64,000 nucleotides of DNA from Paraburkholderia silviterrae. Its GTDB lineage: Bacteria > Pseudomonadota > Gammaproteobacteria > Burkholderiales > Burkholderiaceae. Below, piece by piece: positions 9,951 through 19,490 of this stretch (the first letter of the stretch is position 1; each line of letters starts with the position of its first letter). The stretch covers positions 1 through 64,000 of the forward strand of contig NZ_SMRP01000014.1 of assembly GCF_004353915.1 (NCBI RefSeq), read 5' to 3'. The notes beneath the pieces were generated by a model. It was not told where the DNA came from, searched no databases, and saw nothing but the letters and a program-made list of their open reading frames with translations. Both the position numbers and the translations under genes were made by a program.

Positions 9951-10299
9951 GGTGGCAGGATCGCTCGATAGGCGCGCGGCTTCCCACTTTGCGCTGCCGG
10001 GCCTCTCCAAACCCATCGTGCGGCAGCGTGGCATGGAGCGCGCCGGGTTAATGGACTGACACCCTTCGCTTCCCGGTCTTTCTTTGTTTGCAGTCGTCTT
10101 GACCCCTCGCCCGACGCTGCGTATTTGACGCCGTCCTGCGGACTCGATCCGATGTCGTGCGCGGGTGGTGCAAGCACGGCCCGAACATTCGAATTAAGTG
10201 CTTTGATTATGGCACATGGCCCGCCGATGGCAATGCGGGAAATCGGCGATAATGCGGGCTTTGGCGGCGCATGTGCGGGCCCGCCCTGACATCGCAACC
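9951..10299. other. intergenic region between tetR and rnfB
   Basis: About 350 bases with no convincing gene. It must hold promoters for the divergent tetR and rnfB transcripts. A relatively AT-rich stretch (GAATTAAGTGCTTTGATTAT, around 10191-10210) is the best promoter candidate for rnfB. I see no strong inverted repeat that would mark a TetR operator. Confidence 0.4.
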
Positions 10300-11289
10300 G
10301 TGAACGATTCCAAGACCCTGGCAGATCGCATCGAAGATCTGCTGCCCCAGACTCAATGCACCAAGTGCGGCTACGACGGCTGCCGGCCTTACGCCGAAGC
10401 CGTCGCCGCCGGCACCGCCAACTACAACCAGTGCCCGCCGGGCGGCGCCGAGGGCGTTGCGCGCCTCGCGAAGCTGCTCGGCAAGCCGGTCATCCCGATC
10501 AATCCCGTGAATGGCGTCGAACGGCCGCGCCCCGTGGCCTTCATCGACGAGCAGCTGTGCATCGGCTGCACGCTGTGCATGCAGGCGTGCCCCGTCGATG
10601 CGATCGTCGGCGCGCCCAAGCAGATGCACACCATCGTCAAGGACGAGTGCACGGGCTGCGACCTGTGCGTCGCGCCCTGCCCCGTGGACTGCATCGCGAT
10701 GATTCCAGTGACCGGCGAGGCAACGGGCTGGGACGCCTGGAGCCAGCAACAGGCCGATGCAGCACGCTTGCGGCACGACCGCCGTCAGGCGCGGCTCGCC
10801 GCCGAACGCGACGCAGCCGTTGCGCGCGCCGCGGCACGCCGTGCGGCAGCGGCGTCCCCGGTTGCCGCTTCGGGCGCTGCCGGAGGCGCGGCGGCTACTG
10901 TGGCCGGGAGTGCACCTGCAGGCGCCGACGATGCCGAAGCGAAGAAAAAAGCGATCATCCAGGCAGCGCTCGAGCGCGCGCGGCGCAAGAAAGCGGAGCT
11001 GGCCGAGCATGGCGTTGCCCCGCGCAATACCGAGCACGTGAGCGCCGACGTGCAGGCGCAAATCGACGCCGCCGAGGCACGCCGGAAGCGCCTGGGCATC
11101 GGCGCCGAAGCAGATGTTGCAGGTGCTCCAGCGCAGGCTGCCTCCAGCGAGACCACGGGCGCCTCAACTGCCCCTGCCACCCCCGCTGCAGCCGAGCCGC
11201 CCGCGCCGGACGACGGCCAGCAAGAACACCAGGACCGCAGCGAGCGCGACGAGCAGGACAACCACCCGCACGACGACAAACCCGCATGA
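10300..11289 (+). CDS. rnfB: RnfB/RsxB-like ferredoxin with Ala-rich C-terminal tail
   Basis: About 329 residues from the GTG at 10300; an ATG at 10252 or 10216 is also possible. The N-terminus carries the Fe-S motif CTKCGYDGC with a further cysteine (QCPPGG). Two ferredoxin-type 4Fe-4S motifs follow, CIGCTLCMQACP and CTGCDLCVAPCP. After about residue 155 the protein becomes a charged, Ala/Arg/Glu-rich helix-prone tail unlike short RnfB proteins. No rnfA, C, D, G or E gene is adjacent, so it is an orphan. It probably passes electrons to an unknown partner rather than joining a full Rnf complex. It lies 52 bases upstream of nth, an arrangement seen in other proteobacteria, and is probably co-transcribed with it. 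Confidence 0.85.
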   Translation: MNDSKTLADRIEDLLPQTQCTKCGYDGCRPYAEAVAAGTANYNQCPPGGAEGVARLAKLLGKPVIPINPVNGVERPRPVAFIDEQLCIGCTLCMQACPVDAIVGAPKQMHTIVKDECTGCDLCVAPCPVDCIAMIPVTGEATGWDAWSQQQADAARLRHDRRQARLAAERDAAVARAAARRAAAASPVAASGAAGGAAATVAGSAPAGADDAEAKKKAIIQAALERARRKKAELAEHGVAPRNTEHVSADVQAQIDAAEARRKRLGIGAEADVAGAPAQAASSETTGASTAPATPAAAEPPAPDDGQQEHQDRSERDEQDNHPHDDKPA

Positions 11290-11341
11290 GCCGCATGAAC
11301 CGCATGAGTCACATCAAGCGGACGGCCCTCGCAGACAAGCC

Positions 11342-11986
11342 ATGAACGCCACCAAGCGCCGCGCCATCTACGAAACGCTCCAGAGCCTCAACCCGCACCC
11401 GACGACCGAACTGGAGTTCACGACGCCCTTCGAACTCCTGATCGCCGTGATGCTCTCCGCCCAGGCCACCGACGTCTCGGTGAACAAGGCCATGCGCAAG
11501 ATGTTTCCGGTGGCCAACACGCCGCAGACGGTGCTCGCGCTGGGCGAGGAAGGCGTCGCCGACTACATCAGGACGATTGGCCTTTACCGCACCAAGGCGA
11601 AGAATGTCATCGCCACCTGCAAGATCCTGATCGAGCAATACGACGGCGAGGTCCCGCAGACGCGCGAAGCGCTCGAGGCGCTGCCGGGGGTCGGGCGCAA
11701 GACCGCGAACGTGGTGCTCAACACGGCGTTCGGCCATCCGACCATCGCCGTGGACACGCATATCTTCCGCGTCGCCAACCGCACCGGCCTCGCACCCGGC
11801 AAGGACGTGAAGGCGGTGGAAACCGCGCTGGAGAAGGTCACGCCGGCCGAATTCCGTCAGGACGCCCACCACTGGCTGATCCTGCACGGCCGCTACGTGT
11901 GCAAGGCGCGCCGCCCGGAATGCTGGCATTGCGTGATCGAGCCGCTATGCGAATTCAAGCCGAAGACGCCGCCGCCCGAGCTCTGA
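11342..11986 (+). CDS. nth: endonuclease III (base excision repair)
   Basis: 214 residues. This bifunctional DNA glycosylase/AP lyase removes oxidised pyrimidines. Catalytic Lys120 lies in the helix-hairpin-helix LPGVGRKTANVV, and Asp138 lies in AVDTHIFR. The 4Fe-4S cluster cysteines fall at 187, 194, 197 and 203 (C-x6-C-x2-C-x5-C). All positions match E. coli Nth numbering, which also supports the chosen ATG over longer in-frame alternatives that enter the rnfB tail. It follows rnfB in the same direction. Confidence 0.97.
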   Translation: MNATKRRAIYETLQSLNPHPTTELEFTTPFELLIAVMLSAQATDVSVNKAMRKMFPVANTPQTVLALGEEGVADYIRTIGLYRTKAKNVIATCKILIEQYDGEVPQTREALEALPGVGRKTANVVLNTAFGHPTIAVDTHIFRVANRTGLAPGKDVKAVETALEKVTPAEFRQDAHHWLILHGRYVCKARRPECWHCVIEPLCEFKPKTPPPEL

Positions 11987-12123
11987 CGCACCCGCTGGCG
12001 CCCCGGCGCCGGTGCGCGCACCGGCGTAAAATCGGCGCTTGAGCCACCGCATCTGGCGAATTTGCGCCGATTCGGGCCCTCGCCAGCAGCCCTCACCAAC
12101 GCACGTTTTCAGCACGATTCACG

Positions 12124-12558
12124 ATGTTCAATCCCAGCCGCGACGAAGTCCGCCAATTTTTCACCGAGACCTGGCGCAAGCAGCGCGCGGGCGAAATCCT
12201 CACGCCGCTCGAGGCGATCGCCGCCGACTGGATCGTCGAGCACCCCGAGTACCACGCGCAGCTCGCCGACGCTGAAGCCGCCGCCGCACAGGACTATTCG
12301 CCCGAGCGCGGCCAGAGCAATCCCTTTTTGCATCTGTCGATGCATCTCGCCATCAGCGAGCAGCTCTCGATCGACCAGCCGCCGGGCATCCGCGCGGCGC
12401 ACGACCGGCTCGCGGCGCGTCTGGGCTCCACGCACGACGCGCAGCACGCCATCATGGAATGCCTCGGCGAGACGATCTGGGAGGCCCAGCGCACCAATAC
12501 GCCGCCCGACACCGACGCTTACCTCGCCCGCATCGAACGGCGCGCCTCGCGCGACTGA
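12124..12558 (+). CDS. DUF1841 family protein
   Basis: 144 residues. The start MFNPSRDEVRQFF and the segment HPEYHAQL, followed by NPFLHLSMHLAISEQ, are hallmarks of the DUF1841 family, common in beta- and gammaproteobacteria and of unknown function. It is acidic, soluble, and has no signal peptide. The gene stands 137 bases after nth and is convergent with the cytochrome c genes. Confidence 0.85.
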   Translation: MFNPSRDEVRQFFTETWRKQRAGEILTPLEAIAADWIVEHPEYHAQLADAEAAAAQDYSPERGQSNPFLHLSMHLAISEQLSIDQPPGIRAAHDRLAARLGSTHDAQHAIMECLGETIWEAQRTNTPPDTDAYLARIERRASRD

Positions 12559-12597
12559 ACTACGGCCGAGGTCGGGCTGAGGTTTGGGACGAGCATG

Positions 12598-12647
12598 AAA
12601 AAAGCACCCCGTGCGAGGCGGCAAGGCGCATCTCAGGGGGTGCTTCG
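12598..12647 (-). terminator. Rho-independent terminator for the cytochrome c genes
   Basis: Read on the minus strand, AAGCACCCC and its complement GGGGTGCTT form a stem around a loop of about 26 bases and are followed by a run of Ts (the A-run at 12598-12603 on the plus strand). It lies about 80 bases beyond the stop of the second cytochrome gene. The long loop makes it weaker than the other terminators here. Confidence 0.7.
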
Positions 12648-12725
12648 CATTCGTATTTGCGCGAGCGCGCCATGCATATCGCATGACGCCTCTGTCATCA
12701 GGACGCGCCCGCGCGCACGCTGCGC

Positions 12726-13151
12726 TTACTTTTTCTCGACCAGATCGCCCTTGAGCGATTCGACGTAGGCGGCCAGATCCTTCAGGTCGCGCTCCGAGAG
12801 GCTCTGCACCTGCGCCTGCATGATCGGATTGTTGCGGCCGAGATTCGGGTTGCCGGTGCCCATCTGATACTGGCGCAGCGCCCAATAGATGTAATCGGCG
12901 TGCTGGCCCGCGAGCTTCGGATACTCGGGGCTCACCGGCTTGTTCAGGTTCACGCCGTGGCAGGCCGCGCAGTTGTGGCTGTCGGCGAGCACCTTGCCGT
13001 TGGCGGCGTCGGCGGCGTATGCCGGCTGCAGGGCAAGCGCGGCCGTGAGCGCTGTGCCGGCGCAAACCGCAGAGGCGATCTTGAGAAGCGAGGCGCGGGC
13101 GGCAACAACGCCGCGCTCAGACATGTGCTCGGCCGTGTAGGGCTTGTTCAT
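12726..13151 (-). CDS. cytochrome c, class I, periplasmic
   Basis: 141 residues. The N-terminal signal peptide has a hydrophobic core around residues 25-43 and a probable cleavage after AYA. One heme-binding CAACH follows in HNCAACHGVNLNKP. The axial methionine is probably in NPIMQAQV near the C-terminus. It belongs to the small c4/c5-like cytochromes often found in pairs. The 27-base gap to the upstream cytochrome gene on the same strand points to one operon. Its electron partner is not visible. Confidence 0.88.
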   Translation of the reverse strand: MNKPYTAEHMSERGVVAARASLLKIASAVCAGTALTAALALQPAYAADAANGKVLADSHNCAACHGVNLNKPVSPEYPKLAGQHADYIYWALRQYQMGTGNPNLGRNNPIMQAQVQSLSERDLKDLAAYVESLKGDLVEKK

Positions 13152-13178
13152 GGATTCTCCTGTCCTGTCCCGTGCCGG

Positions 13179-13544
13179 TTACTTCTCGGGATTGTTTTTC
13201 GTGGCAGCCGTCTGCGACGAGTAATACGCCGCGATATCGGCGATGTCCTGGTCGGACAGCGTCGTCGCGATCGCATGCATCGTCCCGAAGTGGCGGTCGC
13301 CCTTCTTGTAGCCGTGCAACGCGTTTTCGATGTATTGCGCGTTCTGGCCGCCCAGGATTGGCACGTGATAGACCTCGGGATAGGCGGTGCGGTAGTCGGG
13401 AATACCATGACAGCCGATACACATCGCAACCTTGCCCTGCCCTGCCTTCGCGCTGCCCACGACATCCGCGTGTGCCGTGGCCGCGAAGCCCGCCAGCACT
13501 GTCAATGCGCCAAACATGACGTGCTTGCCGACAATTTTTTTCAT
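13179..13544 (-). CDS. cytochrome c, class I, periplasmic
   Basis: 121 residues from the ATG at 13544 (MKKIVGKHVMFGALTVLAGF), a typical signal peptide with cleavage after AHA near residue 26. A single heme motif, CIGCH, lies in VAMCIGCHGIPDYRTAYPE. A later methionine in GTMHAIATTLSD is the likely sixth ligand. A longer in-frame start at 13709 was rejected because it would bury the signal peptide. It is the first gene of a two-gene cytochrome operon, with a plausible promoter about 115 bases upstream. Confidence 0.88.
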   Translation of the reverse strand: MKKIVGKHVMFGALTVLAGFAATAHADVVGSAKAGQGKVAMCIGCHGIPDYRTAYPEVYHVPILGGQNAQYIENALHGYKKGDRHFGTMHAIATTLSDQDIADIAAYYSSQTAATKNNPEK

Positions 13545-13583
13545 AGCATCCAACCTGGCTTGAGGGGATTCGAACGCCCGAAC

Positions 13584-13601
13584 CGCAGGCCACGGCCTGC
13601 G
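13584..13601. promoter_or_regulatory. palindrome in the cytochrome c leader
   Basis: CGCAGGCC-AC-GGCCTGCG is a perfect 8-bp inverted repeat with a two-base centre. It lies between the predicted promoter (13660-13689) and the first cytochrome gene, so it would be in the 5' untranslated RNA or act as an operator. Its function is unknown. Confidence 0.45.
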
Positions 13602-13659
13602 CCGCATTACTGCTTGTTTTACTTTTGGGTCGCCGTGCAGGCCGAAAAAAATCGGTCCG

Positions 13660-13689
13660 AGTATACCGCGACGCCCCGCCGCACGTCCA
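13660..13689 (-). promoter_or_regulatory. sigma-70-like promoter for the cytochrome operon
   Basis: On the minus strand, TGGACG (plus 13684-13689) and TATACT (plus 13660-13665) are separated by 18 bases, a fair match to the -35 and -10 consensus. It is placed about 115 bases before the first cytochrome start. The 380-base gap between the cytochromes and moxR also has a TATACT at 13894-13899 that may serve moxR. Confidence 0.5.
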
Positions 13690-13925
13690 CCGGGCGAGCG
13701 CCGGGGCAATGCCCGCTCACGCCCGCCGGACGGGGCTCGGGCGTGAATGAGAAAATTCGCGAGCGGTCTGGCAGGGTGGCGTGCGGGTCATCCCTGATGT
13801 GTCCCGCGCGCTTCATACAAGCCGCAAACGGGTGCCGCATCGGGCGGACCCAACGATACGCGAGCGCCCCCCGGCCCAACACCCCTTCTGACTTATACTG
13901 GGATTTTTTTAGCGAGCGGTTCATC

Positions 13926-14777
<852 letters not shown>

Positions 14778-14847
14778 CACACCGCCAGGAACAGCCGCCA
14801 GGACAGCCGCAAGGCGCGGGGCACGCTCGCAAAGCCGGAGAACCAGC

Positions 14848-16020
14848 ATGCTGATCGACTTCTTTTACACGCTGCGCGACGCGAAGCTGCCGGTCTCCGT
14901 GAAGGAGTACCTCACGCTCGTCGAAGCGCTCAAGGAGCGCGTGATCGCGCCCTCGCTCGACGACTTCTATTACCTCGCGCGCATGACGCTCGTGAAGGAC
15001 GAGCAGTACTTCGACCGCTTCGACCAGGCCTTCGGCGCGTACTTCCGCGGCATCGAGAAGAAGTCGGAGCTCGCCTTCGAGATTCCCGAAGACTGGCTCA
15101 AAAAGAAGCTCGAGCGCGACTTCACACCCGAGCAGCGCGCGCAGATCGAGGCGATGGGCGGGCTCGACAAGCTCATGGAGCGCCTCAAGGAGCTCTTCGA
15201 GGAACAGAAGGAGCGCCACGAGGGCGGCAGCAAGTGGATCGGCACGGGCGGCACCTCGCCCTTCGGCAACGGCGGCTATAACCCCGAGGGCATCCGCATC
15301 GGCGGCGAAGGCGGGCAGCGCAGCGCCGTGAAGGTGTGGGACGCGCGCGCGTACCGCGACTACGACGACCAGGTCGAGATCGGCACGCGCAACATCAAGG
15401 TGGCGCTGCGGCGCCTGCGCCGCTTCGCGCGCGAAGGCGCCGCCGAAGAGCTCGATCTCACCGACACGATCCGCAGCACGGCCGCCAACGCCGGCTGGCT
15501 CGACCTCAAGATGGTCCCGGAACGCCACAATAACGTGAAGGTGCTGATGCTGCTCGACGTGGGCGGCTCGATGGACGATCACATCAAGCGCACCGAGGAG
15601 CTGTTCTCGGCCGCGAAGGCCGAGTTCAAGCACCTCGAGTTCTACTACTTCCACAACTGCGTCTACGACTACCTGTGGAAGAACAACCGCCGCCGCCACG
15701 CCGAGCGCACGCCCACCTGGGACCTGCTGCACAAGTTCACGCCCGACTACAAGCTCATCTTCGTCGGCGACGCGACCATGAGCCCCTATGAAGTGCTGCA
15801 GCCGGGCGGCTCGGTCGAGTACAACAACCCCGAGGCGGGCGCCGTGTGGCTGCGCCGTCTGGCCGACCAGTTCCCGCATTTCGCGTGGCTCAATCCCGAG
15901 CCCGAGCGGCTATGGGAATACCGCCAGTCGGTGTCGGTCATCCGCGAGATACTCGGGCATCGCATGTATCCGCTCACGGTCGCCGGGCTCGAAACGGCCA
16001 TGCGCGTGCTGAGCAAATAG
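14848..16020 (+). CDS. VWA domain protein, MoxR partner (CoxE/YehP-like)
   Basis: 390 residues. An N-terminal all-alpha region starts MLIDFFYTLRDAKLPVSVKE. A Gly-rich hinge (GTGGTSPFGNGGYNPEGIRI) precedes a C-terminal von Willebrand A domain. The MIDAS metal site reads DVGGSMD, so the family-type D-x-G-x-S replaces the canonical D-x-S-x-S. It is coupled to the MoxR ATPase upstream, and the pair probably remodels or loads metal into a client protein that is not encoded next door. Confidence 0.9.
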   Translation: MLIDFFYTLRDAKLPVSVKEYLTLVEALKERVIAPSLDDFYYLARMTLVKDEQYFDRFDQAFGAYFRGIEKKSELAFEIPEDWLKKKLERDFTPEQRAQIEAMGGLDKLMERLKELFEEQKERHEGGSKWIGTGGTSPFGNGGYNPEGIRIGGEGGQRSAVKVWDARAYRDYDDQVEIGTRNIKVALRRLRRFAREGAAEELDLTDTIRSTAANAGWLDLKMVPERHNNVKVLMLLDVGGSMDDHIKRTEELFSAAKAEFKHLEFYYFHNCVYDYLWKNNRRRHAERTPTWDLLHKFTPDYKLIFVGDATMSPYEVLQPGGSVEYNNPEAGAVWLRRLADQFPHFAWLNPEPERLWEYRQSVSVIREILGHRMYPLTVAGLETAMRVLSK

Positions 16021-16125
16021 CGCCACCTAACCATCTTCGCCCTGTTTCACAAGGTTTCGCCGCGTAGCCCGAAGCGCGCGGCCAGACCGTTGCGCACACA
16101 ACCATAAAACGAGGAGATTTCCAGC

Positions 16126-17343
16126 ATGACCGCGCCTTCGTCCCCGGACCTGCCTTCGACGTTCCGGCCGGGACCACTGCGGCCCTTTGCCGACACGTCG
16201 GTTGCCACGATCGTCGCGGGCTTCGTCGCAATGATGACCGGCTACACGAGCTCGCTCGTGCTCATGTTCCAGGCCGGCCAGGCCGCGCATCTCTCCCCGG
16301 CGCAGATTTCCTCGTGGATCTGGTCGCTCTCGATCGGCATGGGCGTGACGACCATCGGGCTATCGCTCTGGTATCGCGCGCCCACGGTGATCGCCTGGTC
16401 GACGCCGGGCGCGGCGCTCCTGATCGCCTCGCTGCCGCATGTGCCCTATGCCGAGGCCATCGGCGCGTATATCGTGTGCGCCCTGCTGCTTACGGCCGTG
16501 GGCGTGACCGGCTGGTTCGACGCGCTCATGAAGCGCGTGCCCGCCGGCATCGCGGCGGCGCTGCTCGCGGGCATCCTGTTCGAGATCGGCATCGAGATCT
16601 TTCACGCGGCGCAAGTGCAGACGCCGCTCGTGCTCACGATGTTCTTCGCGTACCTGCTGCTCAAGCGCTGGGTGCCGCGCTATGCGATCGTCGGCACGCT
16701 CGTGGTGGGCGTGGCAACCGCCGCGGCGCTCGGGCTGCTCGACTTCAGCCACTTCCGCGTGGCGCTCGCCAAGCCTGTGTTCACGATGCCCGCGTTCTCC
16801 GTTTCGGCGATCGTGAGCATCGGCATTCCGCTCTTCGTCGTGGCGATGGCCTCGCAGAACGTGCCCGGCATCGCCGTGCTGCGCGCCGATGGCTACAACA
16901 CGCCCTCCTCGCCGCTCATCGCCACGACCGGCATCGCCTCGCTCGTGCTCGCGCCGTTCGGCTCGCACGGTATCAATCTCGCGGCCATCACCGCGGCGAT
17001 CTGCACCGGACCGCACGCACACGAAGACCGCACGAAGCGCTATATGGCGGCCGTCTGGTGCGGCATCTTCTATCTGATCGCCGGCATCTTCGGCGCGACC
17101 ATCGCGGCGCTATTCGCGGCGTTTCCGCCGGCGCTCGTGGTCTCCATCGCGGCGCTCGCGCTGTTCGGCTCGATCATGAGCGGCCTCACCAACGCCATGC
17201 AGAACCCCAAGGAGCGGGAAGCAGCGCTCGTGACGTTCATGGTGACGGCTTCCGGGCTCACGCTGCTCTCCATCGGAGCGGCGTTCTGGGGGCTCGTGGC
17301 GGGCGTGATCACGCAGGTGATCCTGACCGCGCGGCGGGCCTGA
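16126..17343 (+). CDS. benE: BenE-family benzoate/H+ symporter
   Basis: 405 residues with about 11-12 hydrophobic helices. The family signature regions are visible: TGYTSSLVLMFQAG, then SWIWSLSIGMG and VIAWSTPGAALL near the N-terminus, and GSHGINLAAITAAICTGPHA in the middle. BenE proteins are inner-membrane proton symporters for benzoate. No ben or cat catabolic genes lie in this window, so the substrate is inferred only from the family. A GAGGAG ribosome site precedes the ATG. Confidence 0.9.
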   Translation: MTAPSSPDLPSTFRPGPLRPFADTSVATIVAGFVAMMTGYTSSLVLMFQAGQAAHLSPAQISSWIWSLSIGMGVTTIGLSLWYRAPTVIAWSTPGAALLIASLPHVPYAEAIGAYIVCALLLTAVGVTGWFDALMKRVPAGIAAALLAGILFEIGIEIFHAAQVQTPLVLTMFFAYLLLKRWVPRYAIVGTLVVGVATAAALGLLDFSHFRVALAKPVFTMPAFSVSAIVSIGIPLFVVAMASQNVPGIAVLRADGYNTPSSPLIATTGIASLVLAPFGSHGINLAAITAAICTGPHAHEDRTKRYMAAVWCGIFYLIAGIFGATIAALFAAFPPALVVSIAALALFGSIMSGLTNAMQNPKEREAALVTFMVTASGLTLLSIGAAFWGLVAGVITQVILTARRA

Positions 17344-17650
17344 TTGCGCGGGGATCGACGATGCATTAGCGATACCGCGGTGCACGTCATCGCACCGCCA
17401 CCCGATCCGCCATAAAATGATGGCGTAGGCCGTGCCCACCGGCACGGCATCGCGCGCCGCCCGCGCTCCGTCCCCGTACTTGCGGAAGACGGTGTCCGAT
17501 GCGGCGACGCAGCGCCTCTTCGCGTTTTCAGGCGTTTTCAGGCGTTCTGCATTTCGCGTTCCGCCCTTCGCGCCGGGAGCCAGCAGCTCGGGCGCGCGAG
17601 GCCGTTCAACTCCTACCGACGCCGGCGCGCATGCGCCTACAAGGCCTGAC
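17344..17650. other. intergenic region before tal
   Basis: About 307 bases with no gene. A CATAAAATGATGG stretch near 17411 is the best promoter candidate. Two direct copies of CGTTTTCAGG occur at 17523-17542. An open frame through this region joins tal, but the sequence is not transaldolase-like. Confidence 0.4.
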
Positions 17651-18610
17651 ATGACTACCGCACTCGATCAGCTCAAGCAGTACACCACCGTCGTCGCCGA
17701 TACGGGCGACTTCCAGCAGTTCGTCCAATACAAGCCGCGGGACGCGACCACCAACCCGTCGCTGATCCTCAAGGCCGTGCAGAAGGCCGAGTACCGGCCG
17801 CTGCTCGAAAAAACCGTGCGCGATCACGCGAACGAGTCGGTCGAATCGATCATCGACCACCTGCTGGTCGCCTTCGGCACCGAGATCCTCAAGATCATTC
17901 CGGGCCGCGTCTCGACCGAAGTGGACGCACGCCTCTCGTTCGACACGAAGAAGTCGATCGACAAGGCGCATCACATCATCGACCTGTACAAGCAGGCCGG
18001 CATCGCGCGCGAGCGCGTGCTGATCAAGCTCGCCTCCACGTGGGAAGGCATCCGCGCGGCCGAAGTGCTGCAAAAGGACGGCATCCGCTGCAACATGACG
18101 CTGCTGTTCTCGCTCGCGCAGGCCGCCGCGTGCGCCGAAGCGGGCGCGCAGCTGATCTCGCCGTTCGTCGGCCGCATCTACGACTGGTACAAGAAGGCCA
18201 AGGGCGCCGACTGGGACGACGCCAAGGACGGCGGCGCGAACGATCCGGGCGTGCAGTCGGTGCGCAAGATCTACGCGTACTACAAGAAGTTCGGCTACCA
18301 GACCGAGGTCATGGGCGCGAGCTTCCGCAACACCAGCCAGATCGTCGAGCTGGCCGGCTGCGACCTGCTCACGATCAGCCCGGACTTGCTGCAGAAGCTT
18401 CAGGACAGCACTGAGAAGGTCGAGCGCAAGCTCGTGCCGGAAGCGTTCAAGGACGCGCAGATCGAGCGCGTGGGCGTGGACGAGGCGTCGTTCCGCTTCC
18501 AGCTCAACGAAGACGCGATGGCGACGGAGAAGCTCGCGGAAGGCATCCGCGCATTCGCCGCCGACTCGATCAAGCTCGAAAAGATGATCGAGGAGCTGCG
18601 CGGGCGGTAA
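17651..18610 (+). CDS. tal: transaldolase
   Basis: 319 residues, the size of E. coli TalB. It moves a dihydroxyacetone unit from sedoheptulose-7-phosphate to glyceraldehyde-3-phosphate in the non-oxidative pentose phosphate pathway. The Schiff-base lysine is K126 in VLIKLASTWEGI. The aldolase motifs DATTNPSLI (residues 31-39) and GASFRNTSQI are intact. The ATG at 17651 gives the usual N-terminus TALDQLKQYT. It appears to be monocistronic, with a hairpin about 130 bases after the stop. Confidence 0.97.
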   Translation: MTTALDQLKQYTTVVADTGDFQQFVQYKPRDATTNPSLILKAVQKAEYRPLLEKTVRDHANESVESIIDHLLVAFGTEILKIIPGRVSTEVDARLSFDTKKSIDKAHHIIDLYKQAGIARERVLIKLASTWEGIRAAEVLQKDGIRCNMTLLFSLAQAAACAEAGAQLISPFVGRIYDWYKKAKGADWDDAKDGGANDPGVQSVRKIYAYYKKFGYQTEVMGASFRNTSQIVELAGCDLLTISPDLLQKLQDSTEKVERKLVPEAFKDAQIERVGVDEASFRFQLNEDAMATEKLAEGIRAFAADSIKLEKMIEELRGR

Positions 18611-18738
18611 AGCCCGCAGGGCCCTGCACCAGGCGCTCATGGACTGCGCGGCGGATCGTGCGGTCGATCTCGCGTAGTGCGCATCGTCATCCAGGCCCGC
18701 TTCGACATCCGCACGAAGCTGCTACTGAGCCTCCGCCG

Positions 18739-18765
18739 GGGCCGCACATGCAACATGTGCGGCCC
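18739..18765 (+). terminator. possible terminator after tal
   Basis: GGGCCGCACATG and its perfect complement flank a three-base loop CAA, followed only by TCTTG. The stem is strong but the T-tract is poor. The remainder of the gap 18611-19028 (418 bases) holds no gene; a TAGAAT at 18898-18903 could be the -10 box of the next gene. Confidence 0.55.
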
Positions 18766-19028
18766 TCTTGCATTTCGCGCCTGACCGGCGCCCCGATTTT
18801 TCCGGCGGCAAGCGGCGCAAACTCCATTCCCGTCTGCGCTCTCGCAAACCCTGACGACACATGCCCCCAAAAAGTGCATGCGGCCATCCGGAGCGCCTAG
18901 AATCAGGGCAGCGGCGCAACATGCCGCGCCACCCCGGCCCCGCTCTGCCGCGCAGCGTCACCCAAGCCGCGCGGCGCTCCTTCATTGGGCCGGTCAACCA
19001 ACCCGTCCAGTGCGCAAGGAAATTGACG

Positions 19029-19460
19029 ATGCAAATCCAGCCCTATCTGTTCTACAACGGCAACTGCGAAGAGGCGATCGCGTTCTATCGCGAGGCGCTC
19101 GGCGCGCAGGAGCTGATCAAGATGCGCTTCAAGGACGCGCCACCGAACCCCGAGCAGCCGATGGCGCCCGAATTCGCCGAAAAAATCATGCACGCAACGA
19201 TCCAGGTCGGCGACGCCCAGCTCCTGATGTCCGACGGCGGGTGCATGACGCAGAACGACAAGTTCGCCGGCTTCGGTGTCTCGCTCACCGGACCCGACGC
19301 CGCCACAGCGCAGCGCTATTTCGACGCGCTCGCCAAGGGCGGCCAGGTGACGATGCCGTTCCAGAAGACCTTCTGGTCGCCCGGCTTCGGCATGCTGACC
19401 GACAAGTTCGGCGTGCCGTGGATGGTCAGCGCGCCTCCGCTCGAAAGCCCCGCTGCCTGA
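19029..19460 (+). CDS. VOC-family protein (PhnB-like)
   Basis: 143 residues. The N-terminus MQIQPYLFYNGNCEEAIAFY and the segments HATIQVGDAQLLMSD and GFGVSLTGPD match the PhnB/3-demethylubiquinone-like branch of the vicinal oxygen chelate fold. Despite the PhnB name, such proteins are seldom linked to phosphonate use, and the reaction here is unknown. An AAGGAA ribosome site precedes the ATG at 19029. An open frame extends upstream to 18861 but adds unrelated basic sequence. Confidence 0.85.
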   Translation: MQIQPYLFYNGNCEEAIAFYREALGAQELIKMRFKDAPPNPEQPMAPEFAEKIMHATIQVGDAQLLMSDGGCMTQNDKFAGFGVSLTGPDAATAQRYFDALAKGGQVTMPFQKTFWSPGFGMLTDKFGVPWMVSAPPLESPAA

Positions 19461-19490
19461 GCGGCGCCATCACGTTTGCGGACGCGCGCC

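Noticed and set aside
13545..13709. Longer cytochrome c start at 13709
   Set aside because: It would hide a clear signal peptide that begins at ATG 13544.
12900..13925. Long open frame leading into moxR
   Set aside because: It overlaps the cytochrome genes on the other strand and shows no MoxR-like sequence; high GC gives long random frames.
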